Made by a program: the position numbers and the translations under genes
The notes under the pieces: model-generated
Told to the model about the DNA's origin: nothing
Databases searched by the model: none
Seen by the model: only the letters and a program-made list of their open reading frames with translations
Assembly: GCA_002361615.1 (NCBI GenBank)
Contig: DETK01000017.1
Coordinates: 1 to 64,000 of the forward strand
Reading direction: 5' to 3'
From: Bacteroidales bacterium UBA3290
GTDB lineage: Bacteria; Bacteroidota; Bacteroidia; Bacteroidales; UBA932
Length of the DNA stretch: 64,000 bases
Shown here: positions 33,453 through 41,994 of the stretch, piece by piece
How the letters are laid out: each line of letters starts with the position of its first letter
Numbering within the stretch: position 1 is the first letter of the stretch

Positions 33453-34859
33453 ATGATTTTCAATTACGACAGGACCGACAAATGGTCTATCTTGGAGTTC
33501 AGCAAGAAACTCCTTGGTAAGTCTTTGGAAGAGGCCGTGGCGCCTGATGTCATTGACCCCAAACGCGGGAAAGGCCAACTCGGTCAGTTGGTTGAGGTCT
33601 ATTTCTTTGGCATCGACAACAATAGTCGCCAAGAAGCAGACTTCCCTGAAGCTGGGCTTGAGTTGAAGGTTACGCCATTAAAAGAGTTAAAGGATAAGAC
33701 TCTTGCAATAAAGGAGCGTTTGGTCTGTACTATGATTGACTTTACAAAAGACCAGAACGTTCCGTTTGAGCAATCCCACATTTTCTTGAAATGTGCCTTT
33801 ATGCTGATTCCTTTTTATCTTCATAAAGACGGAGTGCCTGTTCAACAGCTTAAATTCATCTATGACGTCCTGTGGCAGATTCCAGACAAGGATCTGCTTA
33901 TTATGAAACAAGACTACGAAAAGATTATTGCCAAGATCAAGGTCGGAAAGGCCCACGAATTATCTGAAGGAGACACCACTTATTTAGGGGCCTGCAGAAA
34001 GGGACAAAAGGGAGATGCCGATGTCCCCTATACCCTTTTAGATGGAACAGACGCTGAAATCCCTGCCCCAAAGCGAGCTTTTTCTCTGAAGACACAGTAC
34101 ATGCGAACTATCTTGGAGTTTGCAAAGAAAACCGGTGGACAGGGGACTTACAATACATCTGCCCTAGTACGCGGATACAGGCCTAATCTGATTGAGGAAT
34201 CAGAGCTACGTGAGAAGAGTTTCGAAGATATTCTACTGGATCGCTTTACCCCCTATTACGGCAAAACCTATGATGAACTGGTGGCCGAGCTACATGCGCC
34301 CACAACTGGTGCTAAAAGCAAGTATTTCCTTATAGCCAACGAAATTCTAACCGAGAGAGAAACTCGTGGCGAGGATGTTACGAAATCCGACGAATTTGTC
34401 AAATCTGGTATCGTAATCAAGACCATCCGTCTCAACAAGAAGGGCCGTCCTGCAGAAGCAATGTCTTTCGAGAACATCAACTACTTTGATGTCCTTCAGG
34501 AAGACGATTGGTATGAATCCCGGCTCTATGACATCTTCACCGGGCGCTTCTTGTTCATCGTATTTCAGGAGGGTGATGATGACCAGGTGCGTTTACAGAA
34601 GGCGTTCTTCTGGACAATGCCTGTGAAGGACCTGGATGAAGCGGCAGGTTATTGGTTAAACATTAAAAATGCCGTCAAGGACAATCACATTGCACCAGAA
34701 TACTTCTACCGGGAGAGCGACCACCGTAAGTTCCATGTGCGCCCCAAGGCAAAGAATGCGGCGGATGTAACGACTAATCCACATGGCGGTACAGCCAAGA
34801 AATACTGTTACTGGTTCAATCATGATTATATAAAGGAAATCGTTTCACAAAACGGTTAG
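33453..34859 (+). CDS. Sau3AI/MutH-type restriction endonuclease
   Basis: A 468-residue type II restriction enzyme of the Sau3AI/MutH group. The N-terminal domain has KGQLGQLVE (E48) followed by ADFPEAGLELK, with D63, E70 and K72 at the spacing of the MutH catalytic residues (D, 6 residues, E, 1, K). Sau3AI has two such domains, the second lacking catalysis; here the C-terminal half (about 210-400) fits that role. Known members cut at GATC, so GATC is the predicted site, unproved here. The partner methyltransferase lies at 38911-40161, with an ATPase operon in between. Start chosen from the promoter position. Confidence 0.87.
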   Translation: MIFNYDRTDKWSILEFSKKLLGKSLEEAVAPDVIDPKRGKGQLGQLVEVYFFGIDNNSRQEADFPEAGLELKVTPLKELKDKTLAIKERLVCTMIDFTKDQNVPFEQSHIFLKCAFMLIPFYLHKDGVPVQQLKFIYDVLWQIPDKDLLIMKQDYEKIIAKIKVGKAHELSEGDTTYLGACRKGQKGDADVPYTLLDGTDAEIPAPKRAFSLKTQYMRTILEFAKKTGGQGTYNTSALVRGYRPNLIEESELREKSFEDILLDRFTPYYGKTYDELVAELHAPTTGAKSKYFLIANEILTERETRGEDVTKSDEFVKSGIVIKTIRLNKKGRPAEAMSFENINYFDVLQEDDWYESRLYDIFTGRFLFIVFQEGDDDQVRLQKAFFWTMPVKDLDEAAGYWLNIKNAVKDNHIAPEYFYRESDHRKFHVRPKAKNAADVTTNPHGGTAKKYCYWFNHDYIKEIVSQNG

Positions 34860-34955
34860 TCTTTATTTTACTCTTTCATCTACATATTTCTTTTGATATT
34901 TTATCTTATTTTTAATAAGATAGGTATTTGATTTGGAAAATATTCGCAATATATA

Positions 34956-34987
34956 TTTGAAATGTAGTGAATATTTTTATATCTTTG
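34956..34987 (+). promoter_or_regulatory. Promoter of the GHKL-ATPase operon
   Basis: TTTG (34956-34959), 20 bases, TATCTTTG (34980-34987): full consensus. The start near 34994 gives a leader of about 52 bases to the small gene at 35046. The nuclease gene upstream therefore need not be cotranscribed. Confidence 0.7.
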
Positions 34988-35045
34988 TGCCGAAAACAGT
35001 AGCCTATCTAGATAATATTTGATTAAGATTTCAAAAATATAGCGT

Positions 35046-35276
35046 ATGACAAAGAGTGAAAAACGTCAAAGATTTGAAAAGGTAGCATCAAATCGCGTAC
35101 AAAGGATTCTTGACACCCTTACACTTCTACAAAACTGTTCCAATCGTAATAACTACGAGTGGGACGAGAACGATGTTGAGCGTATGTTCTCTGAGATTAC
35201 AAAAAAAGTCAAAGAGACCAAGGCTGCTTATACCAACGAGCTTACAAAGACAGAAAAACACGGTTTCTCATTCTAA
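35046..35276 (+). CDS. Small charged helical protein, first gene of the ATPase operon
   Basis: A 76-residue protein, predicted helical and highly charged (KSEKRQRFEKVASNRVQRIL, then NNYEWDENDVERMF and a Lys/Glu-rich tail). It has no signal or membrane segment. I do not recognise a named family, though small proteins that look like this precede other genes in Bacteroidales mobile elements. It starts right after a strong promoter and lies 5 bases before the ATPase gene, so it may be an accessory or regulatory partner. No DNA-binding motif is evident. Confidence 0.7.
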   Translation: MTKSEKRQRFEKVASNRVQRILDTLTLLQNCSNRNNYEWDENDVERMFSEITKKVKETKAAYTNELTKTEKHGFSF

Positions 35277-35281
35277 TTGTT

Positions 35282-37258
35282 ATGGCTGGTTCTGAAGGCC
35301 GGTGCCAATGGCACTTTGATATCCAGACCGGAGAGGATCAAGGTCCGGGTAATGCGTTAGGGCAAAACTTCCAGGGAGAACCGTATGCCGCTCTTGTGCG
35401 CGAATCTATCCAGAATTCGCTAGACGTTCCTATTCCAAACGGCTTGCCAGTTAAGGTTGTTTACTCTTTTGGTGCTATTGATTCGAATCGCTTCCCCAGC
35501 TTCTTTGAGCTGAAGAAACACATCAAAGGGTGTATGGAGTTCTGGAATGCCAAGGAGGATATTGTCGCCAAATACCAGAAAAAGCTCGACTGCTTTGATA
35601 GTAGCTTCGTTCAAAGTATGCCATATCTCAAGGTCTCCGACTATAACACTCTTGGGATGGAATACAACTACGATGACAATAATTGCCCTTTCTATGCTTT
35701 TGTAAGAGCATCAAAAATCAGTGTAAAGGGAGGCTCGTTCCATGGGGGAACATACGGATTTGGTAAGGCCGCATACTTTCAGTTGTCACCAATTAACACA
35801 TTGTTTATTTCTACGATGACGCCCGATGGGCGGGTATTCTTTGAGGGGAAATCTGCACTGTGCACACACACCTACAATGGGGAAAAGAAAACCTCTGTGG
35901 GTTTTTATGATGATAACGACGGAGTGCGCCCCATTGAGGTATTAGAAGATATCCCCAAAAGATTCCGACGGTCAGAGTCTGGCACGGATTTCTACATTCT
36001 AGGGTTTAATCCATCAAACACGGATGATGCCATCAATAAGATGACATTAGAGGTACTGCGTAGTTTTCATCCTGCGGTTGACGCAGGCATGTTGGAAGTA
36101 GAGATTAAAGCGCCCGATGGAAGTGTAATTAACATAACCAAGGATACCGTGGCTGATTATATGCTACAGGCTTTCCCGGACGAGATTGATAAATCCACAC
36201 AATACAGAGCCTTGAATCCCCGTCCTTATTATGATGCTCTTGTTAGTAAAGGCGAGGGAAAGGGCTACATGATAATCGAAGGAGAAAAAGAACATCTTGG
36301 TAAAGTCAAGATGTATGTGAAGCTAGTCCCCGAAGCAACGGCCAAAATAGTCTTTATGCGCCGGCCGAAAATGTTGGTATATAGCCAAAAGGCACAGTCC
36401 AGCATGGGTTTCTTCGGCGTTTTTATTTGTGATGACGAGAAGGGGAATCAACTGTTAAGTAAACTGGAAAACTCCTCCCATAGCAAATGGTCCAAGGACT
36501 TTTACCGTGACGAAATCACAAACGACCACATACCGGAAGGCGTCGAGGCTATGAAGGAGTTACAGGAGTTCTGCGATGAATGTATAACTAAGATTGCCGG
36601 TGACAATCCTCAAAGCGAGCTCTCCATTTCCGGTCTCGACGAGCTGTTGTATGTCCCTGATTCTCTAATAGAGGAAGATGATAATAAACCGCAGAAAGCC
36701 CTTGGCCAACCTGTGGATGTTAGTGATGTTGAGAATGGATCTATTACCACATCCACGGAAGGCGCCAAAGTTGACAGTAACCCAGAGAATAGCCCCGGTT
36801 CTATCGGAACTATTATGGTTGATACACCTGGGAAAGCCACGAATGCTGGATTAGGAAATACTCATGTCGGAACTGGACATGGCGGAGGCCGACGTCGCGG
36901 TGGAAACACACCTGCCCCTGGTCCGGATATAGATGGTGCTGACATTGACGAAACGAAAGGGAAACACTTCGTTCCGATGAATGTCCCTATCCGTGTTTTC
37001 GCTCAGATGGAGAACGATACTGTTTATCATATTGTTGTCATTCATTCTAACCGTGTAGTGTCAAACGGGAAAATGGAGTTAATCGTATGTGGCGAGCAGT
37101 ATGATATGGAGGTTAATATTATAGAGACGGACAATGGAAGGTCTTCAGGAAATACCATCAACAATATGGCTTTCGGTGAGGAAGTCGTAAAGGTAAAAAT
37201 CCGTTTTGCCGATAATATGCGTCACACCGTTCAAACAAAGCTGTACTATGAAGAATAA
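35282..37258 (+). CDS. GHKL-type ATPase (MutL/MORC-like) linked to restriction-modification
   Basis: A 658-residue protein with an N-terminal GHKL ATPase domain: N-box ALVRESIQNSLD (E41, N45, D48), the second motif KVSDYNTLGM (D120, G125) and the lid loop GGTYGFGKAAYF (155-166). A helical and mixed middle region follows, then a low-complexity linker (about 505-565, Gly/Asn/Pro-rich) and a beta-rich C-terminal domain (about 570-658). MutL/MORC-like ATPases are known from restriction-modification operons and are thought to couple ATP binding to DNA handling. The gene overlaps the next by 11 bases. Confidence 0.8.
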   Translation: MAGSEGRCQWHFDIQTGEDQGPGNALGQNFQGEPYAALVRESIQNSLDVPIPNGLPVKVVYSFGAIDSNRFPSFFELKKHIKGCMEFWNAKEDIVAKYQKKLDCFDSSFVQSMPYLKVSDYNTLGMEYNYDDNNCPFYAFVRASKISVKGGSFHGGTYGFGKAAYFQLSPINTLFISTMTPDGRVFFEGKSALCTHTYNGEKKTSVGFYDDNDGVRPIEVLEDIPKRFRRSESGTDFYILGFNPSNTDDAINKMTLEVLRSFHPAVDAGMLEVEIKAPDGSVINITKDTVADYMLQAFPDEIDKSTQYRALNPRPYYDALVSKGEGKGYMIIEGEKEHLGKVKMYVKLVPEATAKIVFMRRPKMLVYSQKAQSSMGFFGVFICDDEKGNQLLSKLENSSHSKWSKDFYRDEITNDHIPEGVEAMKELQEFCDECITKIAGDNPQSELSISGLDELLYVPDSLIEEDDNKPQKALGQPVDVSDVENGSITTSTEGAKVDSNPENSPGSIGTIMVDTPGKATNAGLGNTHVGTGHGGGRRRGGNTPAPGPDIDGADIDETKGKHFVPMNVPIRVFAQMENDTVYHIVVIHSNRVVSNGKMELIVCGEQYDMEVNIIETDNGRSSGNTINNMAFGEEVVKVKIRFADNMRHTVQTKLYYEE

Positions 37259-38117
37259 AGACGTTTGCTATCCATATCCTGTTCTGGGTATAGGAGATGA
37301 TGTGGGGCCTAAACCGTCTGTAAAGCCGCAGATTACCGAAGAAAAAGATGACTTCGTTATCCATATTGATCTCGAGATGCTTAATGAAGATATACTTAAG
37401 CTGATAAAGGATCAATATGCAACATTTGCTTGTGAAATAGATTGTCCTACAACATTTTATCGTCGTATTGAGACATCTACAGAGCCATCCTTTGATATTA
37501 GGATTAAACGTAAGGATGTCGCAAAGCGTGTGTATTTTGATTGCACGGTGACGGTCAACAAGAGTATAAAAGGCTATACAAACAGTCAATTCCACGAAGA
37601 CTACCAAGGGTTCACTTTTGATTTAGAGCCGGGTGACCTTTTAGCTTTTGTTGGCAAGCTGCATTATGATGCAGATATCAGTTATGATAAACTGCAGACT
37701 GCCGGATCCTTTATGACAATCATTGAAGGTCACGACGAAAAAAATACGGTATATTACCTCCGTAATGCCAAAATAGAGATTCACCTCCCTCCCGCACTGT
37801 ATAACGATTACAGAGTTAATTTCAACGGACCGGGGAAACACGTTAACATCTTCCATTCTTCGTTAGTCCTGAACGCTCTTGTATACGCGTTAATGAGCTA
37901 TACCGAAGAAGAATATGGCAATACATTGTGGGCTCGGACGCTTAAGTATAGGATTGAATTGGAACCCAGCCTTCGGCAATATGCAGATGTGTTGGACAAT
38001 AAGGACGCCACGAGAATCCTGGAACTCGCTCAGGCTCTGTTAGCTAATCCCTATAAGAGGCTGCTCGAGACTATGCATGAGATTATTGGTCAACCTACAG
38101 ACCAACAGGGATACTGA
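37248..38117 (+). CDS. Unknown protein, ATPase-operon partner
   Basis: A 289-residue soluble protein with no recognised family. It is rich in beta strands in the first two thirds (DDFVIHIDLEML, FDIRIKRKDVAKRVYFDCTV, FTFDLEPGDLLAFVG) and helical near the end (ARILELAQALL-like segment at about 262-285). The start ATG at 37248 overlaps the ATPase stop by 11 bases, so translation is coupled and a stable complex with the ATPase is plausible. A longer in-frame start at 37206 would lie deep inside the ATPase gene. No catalytic motif can be named. Confidence 0.7.
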   Translation: MKNKDVCYPYPVLGIGDDVGPKPSVKPQITEEKDDFVIHIDLEMLNEDILKLIKDQYATFACEIDCPTTFYRRIETSTEPSFDIRIKRKDVAKRVYFDCTVTVNKSIKGYTNSQFHEDYQGFTFDLEPGDLLAFVGKLHYDADISYDKLQTAGSFMTIIEGHDEKNTVYYLRNAKIEIHLPPALYNDYRVNFNGPGKHVNIFHSSLVLNALVYALMSYTEEEYGNTLWARTLKYRIELEPSLRQYADVLDNKDATRILELAQALLANPYKRLLETMHEIIGQPTDQQGY

Positions 38118-38118
38118 T

Positions 38119-38868
38119 ATGGCACTTCAAAGGACTTTCAAAGAAAAGTACGCAAACCAATTGCAGTACGAGGCAAAACATGGTATAGGAATCAACCGTT
38201 ATACTAAGCCGTCATTCGATTATGACCCCAATCAAGTACTATTGATTCCCACAATAGAGCAGCCTGAAGGACTGCTGGACAGCATGGACGCATCCGATGA
38301 CCTGAAGTCGGCGAAGAAATTATACGAGGCTTATTCAAAGATTACCCCTCTCCAGGCGGCAGATGAATGTTTTTGGACTTATCTGACCCATGTGGATTTA
38401 TTCCCTTACGTTCAAAAAAGGAATGATGCGGTATTGGAAGATGGCTTTGATGACGCCAAATATATTGACAATCACTTTTTTCATGGCTTCGGAACCCTTA
38501 TTTATCATCCTCTAGCAGGTCTGTGGTGGGACGTACGCTGCACCATAGACAAGGACGCCATGGATCCATATAAATATACTGATTACCTGTTCAAGGATTA
38601 TGGCTTAAGGGTAACCTTTATGGGTCGTTATGTCTTGTTCAGACACAAAGAAGAGGTATTCGGCATCCTGGATTTTTTGATGAAAAACGAAGATGTGGCA
38701 AGCGAGCATTTCCGTCAAAGATCAAGATGGATAGCTCAGTATTTCAATAAAGTAGGGGCTGTGAAACAACTACGAAGCTTGAATAGAGACTATTTCTACT
38801 CGGAATTGGTGAGGTTGAAAGATGTAATCTTAAGCATCAAAACAGACGAAGACGTCAAGTCTCATTAA
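38119..38868 (+). CDS. Unknown protein, possibly DUF6339-like, last gene of the ATPase operon
   Basis: A 249-residue soluble protein. Notable segments are ADECFWTYLTHVDLFPYV, HFFHGFGTLIYHPLAGLWWD and FRQRSRWIAQYFNKVGAV, rich in aromatic residues and histidines. It resembles proteins labelled DUF6339 that lie in restriction-modification and defence contexts, but that call is from memory and tentative. The ATG at 38119 is one base after the preceding stop. It ends convergently with the methyltransferase gene, with a shared hairpin between. Confidence 0.65.
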   Translation: MALQRTFKEKYANQLQYEAKHGIGINRYTKPSFDYDPNQVLLIPTIEQPEGLLDSMDASDDLKSAKKLYEAYSKITPLQAADECFWTYLTHVDLFPYVQKRNDAVLEDGFDDAKYIDNHFFHGFGTLIYHPLAGLWWDVRCTIDKDAMDPYKYTDYLFKDYGLRVTFMGRYVLFRHKEEVFGILDFLMKNEDVASEHFRQRSRWIAQYFNKVGAVKQLRSLNRDYFYSELVRLKDVILSIKTDEDVKSH

Positions 38869-38875
38869 AGCAAAA

Positions 38876-38903
38876 CGCGGAGCAACAAATAAGTTGTTCC
38901 GCG
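38876..38903. terminator. Bidirectional terminator between the ATPase operon and dcm
   Basis: CGCGGAGCAAC (38876-38886) pairs with GTTGTTCCGCG (38893-38903). On the minus strand the hairpin is followed by TTTTGC, so it best serves the methyltransferase; it lies just past its stop. Confidence 0.65.
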
Positions 38904-38910
38904 TATGTTC

Positions 38911-40161
38911 TTATTTAAGTCTCTTTTCCAGCTCTTCTCCTACCTTTGTAACGATTCCACAGACCAAGGCATTACCCATCAGGAAGGCTCTATTTCCGTT
39001 ATCTACTCCCTCCAACTTGGTGTGGTCGGAGGGGAACATATTGAGACGTTCCAGTTCCACGGGGACAAGGCGGCGTAAACGGCCTGTCTGATCCTGGATA
39101 ACGTGCCTGCATCGATCCGGACTCTTTCCGCCTTCGGAGGTGATGATTGTGCGTGATGGTTTGTCGATTGAATCCGGGAACTCCATTCCACCCTCTGCGT
39201 ACATGTACTGGACACCATTCTTCTTGGTCCTAGGTTCTCGCTTTGCACCTTTGTAATACTGCCAGCGGGCAATTTGCTCCTCGGGGACATAGAACTCTGC
39301 GGGAACTTCTTCCGGGTTGACCATGATATCGCGGATTGTCATTGGCTTATCCTTACAGACAGGGATGGTAGTCACAGAATAAGCGATACCATCAACCATT
39401 AATCCGCTATTCTCGAAGGGATGAAGTTTGTTGTTGCCGTTAAATTCGCTGGTAATATCCAACAGCCGGTCTTTCTTCTTTTCGGAAAGCTTGAGTGTAC
39501 GCAGCGCCGGGAGCTTCTCCTCTATAAAGACCGGGAAAGCCTTCGCAAAAACGCCAGAGCGGAATAACCAATCTTCAGGTTTCGTGAAGGTCTTACCAAT
39601 GATTCCGTCTTTCTTGTATCCCACAATGTACGTACGACGGCGTTTCTGGGGCATAGCATACTCTGCGGCATTGATGACACGCCATTCAACGATGTAACCC
39701 AATTCGTTCAAGCACTCCAGAATGATTGCGAAATCACGTCCGCGCTGACTTGCGGGAGAAAGAAGAAGGCGATCGACATTCTCCAGAAAAACGATCTCCG
39801 GCCGGTTATCTCCTTTTTCTTTGAGGATGCGGTAAATGGACCACCAGAGAACGCCCTTCTTGCCCTCAATGCCTTTGGAATTACTGAGCGTGGTTGCCAC
39901 AGAGTAGTCTTGACATGGGAATCCCCCCACAAGCATGTCGTGATCGGGAATATCCTCGGTCTTCACCTGGTTAATGTCATTATTGACAACACTGCCGGCG
40001 CCGAAATTCTTCTCATAGACCATGGCAGCATGCTGAACCTTCGTGGCGGGTTCCCATTGGTTGGCCCAAATCGTTTTGAAGAAATCCGAGTCTGCCCTGT
40101 CAAGACCAACTCGGAATCCACCGACCCCCGCGAAAAGCTCAATAACTCTGACCTCTTTCAT
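38911..40161 (-). CDS. dcm: DNA (cytosine-5-)-methyltransferase
   Basis: A 416-residue C5-cytosine methyltransferase. Motif I is VIELFAGVGGFRVGL, motif IV GGFPCQDYS with the catalytic Cys83, motif VI FLENVD, motif VIII MPQKRRRTYIVGY, and motif X LMGNALVCGIV. The target-recognition region is about residues 215-340. Together with the Sau3AI-like nuclease it should protect the same site, predicted GATC with methylation on cytosine; the presence of vsr fits a 5-methylcytosine product. The ATG at 40161 is chosen, because the in-frame TTG at 40209 falls within the promoter. Confidence 0.93.
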   Translation of the reverse strand: MKEVRVIELFAGVGGFRVGLDRADSDFFKTIWANQWEPATKVQHAAMVYEKNFGAGSVVNNDINQVKTEDIPDHDMLVGGFPCQDYSVATTLSNSKGIEGKKGVLWWSIYRILKEKGDNRPEIVFLENVDRLLLSPASQRGRDFAIILECLNELGYIVEWRVINAAEYAMPQKRRRTYIVGYKKDGIIGKTFTKPEDWLFRSGVFAKAFPVFIEEKLPALRTLKLSEKKKDRLLDITSEFNGNNKLHPFENSGLMVDGIAYSVTTIPVCKDKPMTIRDIMVNPEEVPAEFYVPEEQIARWQYYKGAKREPRTKKNGVQYMYAEGGMEFPDSIDKPSRTIITSEGGKSPDRCRHVIQDQTGRLRRLVPVELERLNMFPSDHTKLEGVDNGNRAFLMGNALVCGIVTKVGEELEKRLK

Positions 40162-40179
40162 ACGTTTTCTTTGTTGGTT

Positions 40180-40210
40180 CAAAGTTACAGAGTTTTTTCT
40201 TTCGATCAAA
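40180..40210 (-). promoter_or_regulatory. Promoter of the methyltransferase gene
   Basis: On the minus strand TTTG (40207-40210), 19 bases, TAACTTTG (40180-40187): full consensus. The start near 40173 leaves a leader of about 12 bases. Confidence 0.7.
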
Positions 40211-40311
40211 ATTTAGTGCCAAAAAACTGTTCTGACAACTATTGAAATATATATTGTAAACCCTAATTAATGCAAAACCTTCTGTCGGTAAAGAACGATT
40301 GAACGATTCCA

Positions 40312-41610
40312 CTAAAAGGAATCACGAAGAAAGACTTCAAGCGTTTTTGGATTATTACCATGTATCTCCAAAAAAGGAATATTGAGCTTGGAGGCGACTA
40401 CCTTTGCCCATGAAATCTCTTCTTGCTGGAAGGCTCTTATCAAGTCTACGGAATATTCTTTGTTGTTACGTAAGGATAACCTCTTACTTATTATTGATGG
40501 CTTCTCTGTCATAACCGCAATCGCGCAAGGATTAATCGCCCGGAATGTTTCAAAAGGGACTCTGCTAATATCACCGCCCGGCCGTAAAAGACAGAAATGA
40601 CCATCGAGTATGTATTCTTTCGAGGGCTCAATGGCTCCTCTCAGCGCAGCAATCAAACGATTTTGGGTTTCATCAACATCACCCACTTCTTTATTATTGA
40701 CATCTGGGCTTATTTCACTCCACTTAATCAAGTCACTCGCTGTCAGATGATTAATATCCATCCCCTGTTTAATAACAGTACACATCGTGTTTTTCCCAAC
40801 TCCATGTATACCGCCGAGGAAAACAATCTTGCTGATGGAATCTAAACCATACTTAAACTTTGTCATTGGATAAAATATCCCTTGATGTCGAGCAAAGTAA
40901 TCAAAATCAGAATAATTAACATTCTCTAATAATCCATATGACTCCAATAGAGGGTACATTCTTTTCTTACCATAGCGTGATAAGCCATCATAAAACAATA
41001 CAAATAATTCTGAATTCGAGAGCTGGCCTTGAACCAAATCGATGTATTGTTTCTTATCTTTTACACTGCTGTGTTCGACATATGAAAGAATATGGTAAAG
41101 ATTCCTAAAATAATGGCCTAATTGGCTTCCATATATATTGTAGACCTGCTCATATATTGAGCAGACTATATCCTCCTCATGGAAGCGATTCTCGTATGTA
41201 ATAGAATCCAAATCATACTCTCTATCCATAAGCCTAACTTGTAGCTCTTCGGATACTTTATTCATGAAATCATTCCCCTTCACCTTGTCATAAGCGAGTG
41301 ATAATAAGATTGACCGATGATTCTGAAGTAATGAAAAGAAGCTGGCTTCAAATTGCTGTTTATAAGAGAGTTCCATCTCATGCTCCGAGAACTCTACTTG
41401 CTTACGGTATGTTTTATAAATATAAACGAGGCTGAATAGAGATACAAGTGTTCCTACAACACCCCCTAAATAATCACCGAATTGTCCGAAAACCTCTTGT
41501 TCCGTTGATATACCACCCGTAAAACGCCATAAATAAACAACCATGCAAGCTGTTACGGCTATTGCGAGAGTCGAAATGATAATTATATCAACAATACGAG
41601 ACTTTTTCAT
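40312..41610 (-). CDS. Fusion of putative abortive-infection membrane protein and P-loop kinase-like domain
   Basis: A 432-residue protein in two parts. Residues 1-255 match the layout of putative phage abortive-infection proteins (putAbiC type): two membrane segments (about 9-29 and 44-66), then FEASFFSLLQNHRSILL, LGHYFRNLYHILSYVE and LSNSELFVLFYDGLSRYG. Residues 260-432 are a nucleotide-binding domain with the P-loop GGIHGVGKNT (266-275) and a kinase-like EYILDGHFCLL and later AVMTEKPSIISKRL. The residue after the P-loop lysine is Asn, not the usual Ser/Thr. Last gene of a tight minus-strand operon, 12 bases after the ASCH gene. Confidence 0.75.
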   Translation of the reverse strand: MKKSRIVDIIIISTLAIAVTACMVVYLWRFTGGISTEQEVFGQFGDYLGGVVGTLVSLFSLVYIYKTYRKQVEFSEHEMELSYKQQFEASFFSLLQNHRSILLSLAYDKVKGNDFMNKVSEELQVRLMDREYDLDSITYENRFHEEDIVCSIYEQVYNIYGSQLGHYFRNLYHILSYVEHSSVKDKKQYIDLVQGQLSNSELFVLFYDGLSRYGKKRMYPLLESYGLLENVNYSDFDYFARHQGIFYPMTKFKYGLDSISKIVFLGGIHGVGKNTMCTVIKQGMDINHLTASDLIKWSEISPDVNNKEVGDVDETQNRLIAALRGAIEPSKEYILDGHFCLLRPGGDISRVPFETFRAINPCAIAVMTEKPSIISKRLSLRNNKEYSVDLIRAFQQEEISWAKVVASKLNIPFLEIHGNNPKTLEVFLRDSF

Positions 41611-41622
41611 TTGTGGATGGGA

Positions 41623-41994
41623 CTACTTAAAGTACATAAAAGATTGTGGGGGTCTAGAATTTGGGCATAACGCACTCAATTTACAAGGTCGGGAGTATTT
41701 CTTAACATCCGCTATTTTGATGGCATACGCAATCTCCCTATTGCTAAAATATGCATCGAAACAGGGCTTCTCGATTCCAGAATTTAATCTTGTCATCAAC
41801 CAAAGATGCTCGGGGGATCCCGACAAGACTTTATCTATAGAAAACTCTCCAACAATCATACATACCGGGCTGGACGCATAGATTATCACGGTATCTACGT
41901 CTTGCCTAAAGATACTTTTTCGGTACTCGTACAGTTTATTGCCCTCAAATATCTCTTTAACGTATTTCGGTTTAATCGATAAAATAATCTTCAT
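41623..41994 (-). CDS. ASCH-domain protein
   Basis: A 123-residue protein made almost entirely of an ASCH (PUA-like fold) domain: MKIILSIKPKYVKEIFEGNK, YEYRKSIFRQDVDTVIIYAS, VGEFSIDKVL and AYAIKIADVKKY. ASCH domains are predicted to bind RNA or modified nucleotides. The ATG at 41994 overlaps the 3' end of the GNAT-PUA gene by 23 bases, and the abortive-infection fusion gene follows after 12 bases. All three are therefore translated from one message, and the ASCH protein likely has a sensing or antitoxin-like role; that is inference. Confidence 0.82.
   Translation of the reverse strand: MKIILSIKPKYVKEIFEGNKLYEYRKSIFRQDVDTVIIYASSPVCMIVGEFSIDKVLSGSPEHLWLMTRLNSGIEKPCFDAYFSNREIAYAIKIADVKKYSRPCKLSALCPNSRPPQSFMYFK

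Noticed and set aside
40162..40209. Longer start for the methyltransferase, and similar TTG starts upstream of several genes (regulator, transporter, nuclease, antitoxin)
   Set aside because: The extensions lie in promoter boxes or untranslated gaps and have no conserved residues; internal ATG codons match the family N-termini.
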